61,498 nt of DNA. Origin: an uncultured Flavobacteriales bacterium (GTDB lineage Bacteria > Bacteroidota > Bacteroidia > Flavobacteriales > Schleiferiaceae). Position 1 is the stretch's first letter. Each line of letters starts with the position of its first letter. This document shows, one piece after another, positions 55,632-61,498 of this stretch. The notes beneath the pieces were generated by a model, which did no database searches, was not told where the DNA came from, and was given only the letters and a program-made list of their open reading frames with translations. The translations under genes and the position numbers were made by a program. The stretch is from NCBI GenBank assembly GCA_938084135.1, contig CALKDS010000009.1, positions 1 through 61,498 on the forward strand, read 5' to 3'.

Positions 55632-56060
55632 ATGAATCAAAAAGAAAAACTTCAAAATATTATCGTGAATGGTGAAAAAATTAGTCCTGTATTACCAGAA
55701 GAGATGAAAAATTATTTGATCGATATTGATGGTACTATTTGCGACGATATTCCAAATGAAGAGCCTTGGAGAATGAAAACGGCAAAAGTCTATCCAGAAG
55801 CTCAGCAGACCATTAAAAAATGGTTTACAGAGGGACACATAATAACTTTTTTCACTTCAAGAACCGAAGAGCATAGAAAAGTCACAGAGGATTGGTTAAA
55901 AACAAATGATTTTCCATTTCATGGCATGGTAATGGGTAAACCGAGAGGGGGCAATTATCACTGGATAGATAATCATATCGTCAGAGCGACAAGATATTCA
56001 GGAACATTTAGTGATCTTGTCAAGAAACGAGCAAGTATAGAGGTTTTTGAAAATTCATAA
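55632..56060 (+). CDS. Small HAD-like phosphatase domain protein
   Basis: 142 residues with the HAD motif I YLIDIDGTICDD, motif II FFTSRTEEHR and a later KPRGGNYHWIDNH; no large cap domain. Relatives in databases are sometimes called phosphoheptose isomerase, which the sequence does not support. It lies between the two Hdr-like genes with 1 and 3 base gaps, clearly co-transcribed. ATG 55632 is chosen because the longer frame runs into the preceding gene. Confidence 0.8.
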   Translation: MNQKEKLQNIIVNGEKISPVLPEEMKNYLIDIDGTICDDIPNEEPWRMKTAKVYPEAQQTIKKWFTEGHIITFFTSRTEEHRKVTEDWLKTNDFPFHGMVMGKPRGGNYHWIDNHIVRATRYSGTFSDLVKKRASIEVFENS

Positions 56061-56063
56061 ATT

Positions 56064-56855
56064 ATGAGCGAATTAATTAGCATCCCCACACTAGCCGAAA
56101 TGAATGCAAAAAATGAAACTCCCGATGTTTTGTTTTGGGTGGGTTGTGCTGGAAGCTTCGATGATCGAGCAAAAAAAATAACCAAAGCGTTTGCTCGCCT
56201 TCTTATGCGTGCTGAAATCAAGTTTGCTGTTTTGGGCGCTGAAGAAAGTTGTTCTGGAGACCCCGCAAGAAGAGCAGGGAATGAATTTCTATATCAAATG
56301 CAAGCTCTTGCAAATATTGAAACACTAAATACTTACAAGGTGCAGCGCATTGTAACTACTTGCCCTCACTGTTTTAATACTTTAAAGAATGAATATCCAG
56401 AACTGGGAGGAAAGTATGAGGTATTCCACCACACTCAATTCCTAAAAACCCTTTTAGAGGAAGGTAAATTAAAAGTGGAAGGCGGTGCCTTTAAGGGAAA
56501 GCGTGTAGTTTTCCATGACCCTTGCTACCTCGGCCGTATAAATGGAGAATATGAAGCCCCGAGAAAAGTCCTGTCAGCATTGGAATCTGAATTAATAGAA
56601 ATGAAGCGCTGTAAACAAAAAGGCCTTTGTTGCGGAGCAGGTGGATCTCAAATGTTCAAAGAGCCTGAAAATGGAGTAATAGATATAAATCTGGAACGCT
56701 CAAAAGAGGCATTAGCCTCAAATCCTCAAATCATAGCTACAGGTTGCCCTTTCTGCAATACTATGATCTCTGATGGGGTCAAACATTTTAACCAAGAAGG
56801 TAAAGTTCAAGTTCTTGATATAGCTGAAGCAATTTCTCAAGCTGATGATCTCTAA
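56064..56855 (+). CDS. CCG-domain Fe-S protein, HdrB-like
   Basis: 263 residues with cysteine-rich CCG motifs: CAGSFD near residue 30, TTCPHCFNTLKNEYP, HDPCYLGR, GLCCGAGGSQMF and TGCPFCNTM. In HdrB these bind unusual 4Fe-4S clusters at which a disulfide is reduced. Expected to pair with the membrane Fe-S protein at 54368. Overlaps the next gene by 11 bases. Confidence 0.9.
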   Translation: MSELISIPTLAEMNAKNETPDVLFWVGCAGSFDDRAKKITKAFARLLMRAEIKFAVLGAEESCSGDPARRAGNEFLYQMQALANIETLNTYKVQRIVTTCPHCFNTLKNEYPELGGKYEVFHHTQFLKTLLEEGKLKVEGGAFKGKRVVFHDPCYLGRINGEYEAPRKVLSALESELIEMKRCKQKGLCCGAGGSQMFKEPENGVIDINLERSKEALASNPQIIATGCPFCNTMISDGVKHFNQEGKVQVLDIAEAISQADDL

Positions 56856-57315
56856 GGTCAATAACTGGGATGATATCCCATCAGAATCTAGATTTTGGAG
56901 CTTCTGCGCCCAGAGGCCTTGGTCAAAAGATGAAGAAAAATATCTAGATGGCGCATTAAATGAACTTTGCGCAAACTGGAAAGCACATGGCCATATAATT
57001 AAAGCTGGATTTAAAACTGTTGAAAGAAGACTGATTGGTCTATGTGTAGATGAATCATTAAAAGAAGCAAGCGGTTGTTCAATTGACAGTAGAATGCATT
57101 TATTAAATGATATTAGCGCTAAGCTTGAGATAAACTTTTTCAATCGAATGAACATCTATGTGCGTGAAGATGTCTATTCAAAATGGTTATATGTTTCTTT
57201 AAAAACAGCAAAAAAAATGAAGTCTGGAGAGTTTTTAAATACTGTGGCTCGAGTTAAAGGAGAATGGAACCCCATTTCTAAAATTCAAGGATCTTGGATT
57301 TGTCCATCTAAATAA
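56845..57315 (+). CDS. Conserved Bacteroidota protein, unknown function
   Basis: 156 residues of a family that regularly follows the HdrC/HdrB-like pair in Flavobacteriia and is sometimes labelled ABC transporter ATPase. No Walker motifs are present, so that label is wrong. Conserved segment: EASGCSIDSRMHLL. It is probably soluble; a role as accessory to the Fe-S pair is inferred from position only. The 3' end overlaps the convergent Nudix gene by 31 bases. Confidence 0.78.
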   Translation: MISKVNNWDDIPSESRFWSFCAQRPWSKDEEKYLDGALNELCANWKAHGHIIKAGFKTVERRLIGLCVDESLKEASGCSIDSRMHLLNDISAKLEINFFNRMNIYVREDVYSKWLYVSLKTAKKMKSGEFLNTVARVKGEWNPISKIQGSWICPSK

Positions 57316-57767
57316 TTCAGGTCTTTATTTTTTATTAAATAATTTTTAAATGCCGTTGCAGCTTTTTTTTCTATTCGAAAAGTGAACATTTTTTCATTAA
57401 GGTTCTCAATATTACACCATACAAACCTCTCTCCATCTCTTTCAGGAAATTCTATTGAGGAATGCGTTTGAACGTCCAAAGAATTAAGAGATTCAACAAT
57501 GTAGAAAAACGATTGGACTTGAAATCTAGAATCAATTGCTGATTGCACAGCGAAATCATTAAAATAAACGTTATTCTTTACTTTTATCGAAAGATCTAAC
57601 TCCTCTCTAAACTCTCGAATTAGAGCATCCCTGTGCCCCTCCCCCCAATTGACTCCTCCTCCTGGGAATTTAACCATTGGGATACCTTGATATCTCTCAA
57701 CTGCAATTAAAACCTGACCGGAATCATTAATAAGGAAACCGTAAACCCTGAGTGTTCTGAGCTCCAT
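57285..57767 (-). CDS. Nudix hydrolase
   Basis: 160 residues with a full Nudix box, GGGVNWGEGHRDALIREFRE continuing into EL, which binds the metal and hydrolyses a nucleoside diphosphate linked to another moiety. Substrate unknown. It stands 11 bases after the monoheme lipoprotein gene on the same strand. Confidence 0.9.
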   Translation of the reverse strand: MELRTLRVYGFLINDSGQVLIAVERYQGIPMVKFPGGGVNWGEGHRDALIREFREELDLSIKVKNNVYFNDFAVQSAIDSRFQVQSFFYIVESLNSLDVQTHSSIEFPERDGERFVWCNIENLNEKMFTFRIEKKAATAFKNYLIKNKDLNYLDGQIQDP

Positions 57768-57778
57768 TTAATTATTAG

Positions 57779-58255
57779 TCAAATCTTTATTTTTTCAATT
57801 CTCGATATAGGGCCTGGACAGTGTTCTCTATGACACGAAACACAAGTGGTCAGAGCTGAATTAAATAATAAAATTTGTTCGGAAATTTCTCCTTGTTTGA
57901 GAATAATTGTTTTTAACTCCTCAAGCTGTTCGATATAAATATTACTGAACAATTGGAAAGACGGTTGAATTTCTTTTATATCAGTTGGTTCATCAGAAGA
58001 CATTGTTGAGTGAGAGCTGATTAATTTATCTATGTCTTTAATTGTGATACTTCCAGTATTAACCTTAAGTTTTAATTCCTCCATATCTAAAGCCATATCC
58101 CGCATCTTGTTCGCTAATTCACTTGCCTTATATAAGTCTTGACGATTATTTTTAGATAAATCAGACTCTATACTTCTATTATTACATGAAAGAAAACAAG
58201 ACACAAGACTTAAAAAAAAGTAATAAAATATGCTCTTAATTAGACTTGTAGACAT
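57779..58255 (-). CDS. Monoheme c-type lipoprotein
   Basis: 158 residues: signal peptide with lipobox (Cys20 or Cys24), helical body, and one heme-binding site CVSCH (residues 138-142) near the C-terminus, followed by CPGPISRI. The late position of the heme site in a helical protein recalls cytochrome c', but the CPGPI tail is a feature of Bacteroidota proteins. Likely periplasmic or outer-membrane electron carrier or gas sensor. Starts 1 base after the DUF4920 gene. Confidence 0.78.
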   Translation of the reverse strand: MSTSLIKSIFYYFFLSLVSCFLSCNNRSIESDLSKNNRQDLYKASELANKMRDMALDMEELKLKVNTGSITIKDIDKLISSHSTMSSDEPTDIKEIQPSFQLFSNIYIEQLEELKTIILKQGEISEQILLFNSALTTCVSCHREHCPGPISRIEKIKI

Positions 58256-58256
58256 T

Positions 58257-58775
58257 TTATTCTTCTAAAATCATAGTATCCTTATTATCATCTTTTTGCT
58301 CCAAAGCAACACCTGAAGCTAAAATTGAATAAGAAATTTCATAATCCGTTATTGATGCGATTAATGAATCCGATTTACCCGCATCAGATGCTTGATGTTT
58401 GAGCCATTTAACGCTAAGAGTATCAATAGTCATGGCGCCCTCTAGAATCGCAAGTTCGCCAACAGCATTCATGGGAACAAAGAATCCATAATCTTCAAAA
58501 CGAACAAGGGCATTTTCACCATTCCCAAGATCTAATTCCATCCAGCAGCCCTTTTTCTGGCAAATAGAGGTAATAGGTGCTGAAAAAGTTGCAAAAACAG
58601 AATCTGTACCTGATTCCATCTGACTAAGAATATCACTCAATTTTGTAGTATTATTGACATCAATTGTATCTCCGAAATAGTCGAAATCCTCAGATATATC
58701 GTCAGTTACCTCAACTGATGAACATGAGATAAAAATACCAGTAATAAATAAAGGCAGTAGTTTACAATAATTCAT
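58257..58775 (-). CDS. DUF4920 lipoprotein
   Basis: 172 residues: lipobox ending at Cys18 (FISC), then a beta-rich DUF4920 domain with ICQKKGCWMEL and ALVRFEDYGFFVPMNAVG. The Cys-x5-Cys spacing is conserved in the family and could bind a metal or form a disulfide; function unknown. Co-transcribed with the monoheme lipoprotein, suggesting a shared periplasmic redox role. Confidence 0.85.
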   Translation of the reverse strand: MNYCKLLPLFITGIFISCSSVEVTDDISEDFDYFGDTIDVNNTTKLSDILSQMESGTDSVFATFSAPITSICQKKGCWMELDLGNGENALVRFEDYGFFVPMNAVGELAILEGAMTIDTLSVKWLKHQASDAGKSDSLIASITDYEISYSILASGVALEQKDDNKDTMILEE

Positions 58776-58791
58776 AATTTACTCGTTTGCC

Positions 58792-58799
58792 CAAAGGTA
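58792..58799 (-). promoter_or_regulatory. -7 box TACCTTTG for DUF4920 operon
   Basis: Perfect TAnnTTTG match on the minus strand, giving a leader of about 12 bases before ATG 58775. Confidence 0.55.
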
Positions 58800-58813
58800 C
58801 GCCCTTTCCTTTG

Positions 58814-58821
58814 TACATTTG
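58814..58821 (+). promoter_or_regulatory. -7 box TACATTTG for ilvE
   Basis: Perfect TAnnTTTG match, giving a leader of about 36 bases before ATG 58862. It lies within the longer open frame from TTG 58787 and so excludes that start. Confidence 0.55.
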
Positions 58822-58861
58822 CAGCTTGAATTTGATCTCCCCAACCCTTCTATCTACAAGT

Positions 58862-59905
58862 ATGAAAATTAGAATTACAGAAAAATCAAATCTCTCAAAA
58901 ATCGATTTTAGTAACCTAGGTTTTGGAGCGGGACTTTCTGATCATGTTTTCATTTGTGAATATAAAAACGGTTCTTGGGGAGAAGGTAGTATTGAACCCT
59001 ATGGAAGTCTAAGTCAAGGATTAGGTCTGCATGCACTCCATTATGGTCAAGCAGTTTTTGAAGGTCAAAAAGCTTACAGACAAAAAGATAATAGTATTGC
59101 AATATTCCGTCCAGAGAAAAATCTAAAAAGGTTAAATATTAGTGCAAAAAGAATGCTAATTCCAGAGGTTCCTGGAGATATATTTATTAATGGTTTGACA
59201 GAATTAATAAAAGTGGATTCTGATTGGGTTCCAAAAGGAGAAAATCAAAGTTTATACTTGAGACCATTTTTATTTAGTAGTTCTGAATTTGTAGCAGCTC
59301 GACCTTCAGAAGAATATACATTTGCCATTGTAACAAGCCCTGTTGGTGAACTTTACTCCAAAGCTGTTAAGGTGAAAGTCGAACAGTCATTCACAAGAGC
59401 AGCTTCAGGAGGAGTAGGTTATGCTAAAGCTGCAGGTAATTATGGAGGATCATTTCTTGCAACACATAATGCAGTCAAAGAAGGGTTTAATCAAGTATTA
59501 TGGACTGATCATGCTGAGCACAATTACCTCGAAGAAGCAGGGACTATGAATGTCGCATTTGTTTTGAATAACAAATTAGTGACACCCATATTATCGGACA
59601 GGATATTGGCAGGAATTACTCGAGACTCAATTTTAACTCTGGCGAAAGAATGGAATATTACTATCGAGGAAAGACGCATCAAAGTAGATGAACTAATTAC
59701 TGCGCTAAAAGATGGGTCTTTGAATGAAGCTTTTGGCATGGGAACTGCTGCTGTTGTGAGTCAGATAAATGGAATTGGGTTTAATGATGAAATTTTTTCT
59801 GTCCCAATTCCAAAAAATGGAATTGCTATGCGCATGAAAAAAGCATTATCCGCAATCCGATATGGAGAATCCGAAGATAAATTCAACTGGATGTATCATA
59901 TTTAA
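58862..59905 (+). CDS. ilvE: Branched-chain amino acid aminotransferase
   Basis: 347 residues, class IV PLP aminotransferase of the longer BCAT type. Seen: FGAGLSDHVFICEY, LHYGQAVFEGQKAY, RPEKNLKRL, the PLP lysine in GYAKAAGNYGGSF, EEAGTMNVAFV and GILxGITRDS-type GITRDSILTLA. Catalyses the last step of Val, Leu and Ile synthesis and the first of their breakdown, upstream of a branched-chain E1 if 33176 is of that type. ATG 58862 chosen. Confidence 0.95.
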   Translation: MKIRITEKSNLSKIDFSNLGFGAGLSDHVFICEYKNGSWGEGSIEPYGSLSQGLGLHALHYGQAVFEGQKAYRQKDNSIAIFRPEKNLKRLNISAKRMLIPEVPGDIFINGLTELIKVDSDWVPKGENQSLYLRPFLFSSSEFVAARPSEEYTFAIVTSPVGELYSKAVKVKVEQSFTRAASGGVGYAKAAGNYGGSFLATHNAVKEGFNQVLWTDHAEHNYLEEAGTMNVAFVLNNKLVTPILSDRILAGITRDSILTLAKEWNITIEERRIKVDELITALKDGSLNEAFGMGTAAVVSQINGIGFNDEIFSVPIPKNGIAMRMKKALSAIRYGESEDKFNWMYHI

Positions 59906-59945
59906 AATTTGCATTTTAAGGTTAGAATGATCAAATTTTCGCGTC

Positions 59946-60515
59946 TTACTTGAGTGCTAAAGAAACTCCATAATCGATATTCTGACATAACGCCAAAGGA
60001 TCTTGAACCCTCCAAGAGGTTAAAATAAATCGCCTTCCAAACCACAGATAATTACCTAACCTAGTATTGATCAATTCTTGCTCAATCTGCTCTCTTACGT
60101 TCAAAAAAACTATCCAGCCATTGAATGTTTCTTGAGACCATTCTTCATAGTAATGATCTTCTGCACCATGAAAATTAAGAAGATTATCACAAATTAAAAG
60201 AAACTTATCTATCCCCTGTTCGATCAAGGAATCAACCAACCGTCTTTTAAACTCCATTACGTCATTGTGAATAGTATCATTCCATTCACCTAAAAGTTCA
60301 ATTACTGCAAAACCCTGGGAATAATCAACAAAAATTAATTTCACAAATAAAGTCTCACAGCCTACATAATCCCATTCTGGATGAATTATAAAGTCATACA
60401 TTCGATGATAATACCCATTATCTGGAGCTCCCTGATTATTATAAAAAGGGCTATTTATATCTTCATCAGATATATAATGTGTCCTCCATCCGCTATGTGG
60501 TATTAATTCATGCAT
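59946..60515 (-). CDS. Conserved Bacteroidota hypothetical protein
   Basis: 189 residues from ATG 60515; the frame extends to 60563 but that would overlap the divergent epimerase. The protein has many aromatic and acidic residues, with segments IIHPEWDYVGCETLFVKLIF, IELLGEWND and DNLLNFHGAEDHYYEEW that I recognise as conserved in Bacteroidota proteins of unknown function. No signal peptide, membrane segment or enzyme motif. A one-mismatch -7 box (GATTTTTG) lies at about 60532-60539 on this strand. Confidence 0.72.
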   Translation of the reverse strand: MHELIPHSGWRTHYISDEDINSPFYNNQGAPDNGYYHRMYDFIIHPEWDYVGCETLFVKLIFVDYSQGFAVIELLGEWNDTIHNDVMEFKRRLVDSLIEQGIDKFLLICDNLLNFHGAEDHYYEEWSQETFNGWIVFLNVREQIEQELINTRLGNYLWFGRRFILTSWRVQDPLALCQNIDYGVSLALK

Positions 60516-60553
60516 TTTGTAAACTAAGAAGCAAAAATCGTGTTCTTTTAATA

Positions 60554-61420
60554 ATGAAAACAAATTTTTTATTAACCGGTGGTACAGGAATGGTTGGCTC
60601 TGAGATAATGCGGAAATTAACTCATGAGGGGCATAAAGTCAAAAATTTAAGCACGAAGCCATCCTCTAATCCAGAAACTTTTCTTTGGAATCCATATGAA
60701 AGAATTATTGATAAAGAAGCATTCAAAGATATCGATACCATAATTCATTTAGCCGGCGCATCTATTACCATGCGTTGGACAAAAAAAAATAAAACAGAAA
60801 TTTTAGATAGTCGAGTTCAAGGCACGCGATTTTTATTTGAATCAATACAGTCTCTGCCTAAAGACCAAAGACCTAAACAAATAATCTGTGCCTCCGCAAT
60901 TGGCATCTACCCAAGTCATCCAGATAAAATTTATTCAGAAAATTACGAATATGACAAATCTAATACAGACTTTTTAGCGGATGTAGTTAATAAATGGGAA
61001 CAGGAAATTTTCAAATTTTTGGATCAGAATATCAGAGTATGTTGCATTAGAATTGGATTAGTTCTCGGCAAAAGTGGAGGTGTTTTAAGCACGTTAAAAC
61101 CACTTTTTAAATTAGGAATAGGAAGTTCCCTTGGAAATGGAAACCAATGGATGCCATGGATACATGTTTCAGATTTAGCAAGACAATTTATATTTCTGTC
61201 AGAAAACAAAAGCTATCAAGGTGTATTTTTAGGTGTTGGTAGAGAGAGTGTTACTAATCGGAAATTCACTAAGTCACTGGCAAAAAAGTTGAAGCGTCCT
61301 TATTTTCTTCCTCCAATACCTGGAATTTTTCTTTACATGATTCTTGGATCAAAAGCAAAACTTGCATTAATGAGCACACGTTGCTCATCCAGCTTTTGGC
61401 AAAAAAAAGGCTTTAAATAG
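60554..61420 (+). CDS. TIGR01777-type NAD-dependent epimerase (YfcH/SulA-like)
   Basis: 288 residues: Rossmann motif LTGGTGMVGSEI, then HLAGASITMRWTKKNK, SAIGIYPSHPDK, WEQEIF, RIGLVLGKSGGVL and MPWIHVSDLAR, and part of the C-terminal DUF1731 domain (KRPYFLPPIPGIFL). Reaction unknown. The protein stops at KKGFK, about 10-15 residues short of the usual end, which continues with a F-x-Y-P-type helix. ATG 60554 is chosen over GTG 60479. Confidence 0.87.
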   Translation: MKTNFLLTGGTGMVGSEIMRKLTHEGHKVKNLSTKPSSNPETFLWNPYERIIDKEAFKDIDTIIHLAGASITMRWTKKNKTEILDSRVQGTRFLFESIQSLPKDQRPKQIICASAIGIYPSHPDKIYSENYEYDKSNTDFLADVVNKWEQEIFKFLDQNIRVCCIRIGLVLGKSGGVLSTLKPLFKLGIGSSLGNGNQWMPWIHVSDLARQFIFLSENKSYQGVFLGVGRESVTNRKFTKSLAKKLKRPYFLPPIPGIFLYMILGSKAKLALMSTRCSSSFWQKKGFK

Positions 61421-61429
61421 CAACAAGGT

Positions 61430-61498
61430 ATGGAAATACCTGGATTGTCTAAAAAAGACCAAAGTGATTTAGTTAAGTATGTTAACGAAAACGCTGAG
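61430..61498 (+). CDS. Possible start of a gene running off the window
   Basis: An ATG 9 bases after the epimerase stop opens a frame of 23 codons (beginning MEIPGLSKKDQ) that stays open to the window edge. Charged and soluble in character. Too short to identify; it could also be chance. Confidence 0.35.
   Translation, partial: MEIPGLSKKDQSDLVKYVNENAE

Noticed and set aside
1-61498. CRISPR arrays, insertion sequences, prophage or toxin-antitoxin modules
   Set aside because: No repeat-spacer pattern, transposase, phage structural gene or small paired toxin/antitoxin frames were seen on either strand.

Overview
The window reads as chromosome of a member of the Bacteroidota, most likely a marine Flavobacteriales-type bacterium. 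The grounds are family content and signals: type IX secretion sorting domains, TonB-dependent receptors with carboxypeptidase-regulatory N-termini, DUF4249, DUF4199, DUF4920, DUF5916 and GWxTD proteins, a fused alpha/beta 2-oxoacid dehydrogenase E1, AT-rich DNA, and repeated Bacteroidota-type -7 promoter boxes (TAnnTTTG). The species cannot be fixed from the sequence alone. No insertion sequence, prophage, CRISPR array or long repeat was seen, and no gene-free stretch exceeds about 210 bases.

Layout. 1-4668: end of a thiolase, a C40 peptidase, a coiled-coil lipoprotein, then a selenium operon (mnmH-selD-osmC-like). 4658-12652 (minus): an apparently uncharacterised three-gene operon (permuted papain-fold DUF6695-like protein, class-V-like aminotransferase, fold-III PLP decarboxylase), followed by a type IX secreted IgGFc-binding-like protein and gamma-glutamyltransferase. 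12868-23403: a CstB-like persulfide dioxygenase, DUF4249 plus TonB receptor, a second TonB receptor, an SDR enzyme and a DUF5916 outer-membrane protein. 23534-33027: glycosyltransferases, tRNA-Ser(UGA), a GWxTD protein, xerD, aroQ, DUF4199 and a secreted endonuclease I. 33077-36224: SRP RNA, fused E1 dehydrogenase, fructose-6-phosphate aldolase-like transaldolase. 36226-43034 (minus): a menaquinone operon (thioesterase-menF-menD-menB-menA-menC-menE). 43095-46279: the classical thrS-infC-rpmI-rplT operon. 46323-49735: an orphan ABC ATPase, lpdA, ridA and a trpG/pabA-type glutamine amidotransferase. 49742-57315: LptD-like protein divergent from an envelope and redox operon (amidase, MCE protein, HdrC-like and HdrB-like Fe-S proteins with a HAD-like gene between them, and a conserved Bacteroidota protein). 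57285-61498: Nudix, a monoheme lipoprotein, DUF4920, ilvE, a conserved hypothetical, a TIGR01777 epimerase and the start of another ORF.

How the genes work together. E1 (33176) and lpdA (47252) supply two of the three activities of a 2-oxoacid dehydrogenase complex; no E2 is present here. Six men enzymes plus a probable thioesterase make the respiratory quinone ring, with MenH and the final methylase missing from the window. MnmH and SelD together give selenouridine-modified tRNA without any visible selenocysteine machinery. LptD, the amidase and the MCE protein serve envelope assembly.

Two points stand out. First, the PLP-aminotransferase/PLP-decarboxylase/permuted-papain operon has substrate-site changes that argue against diaminopimelate as substrate. 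Second, several genes and the tRNA share one promoter geometry, a -7 box followed by exactly four bases and then the start codon or the mature tRNA 5' end, which predicts leaderless transcripts. The infC gene also has no standard start codon in its full-length frame.
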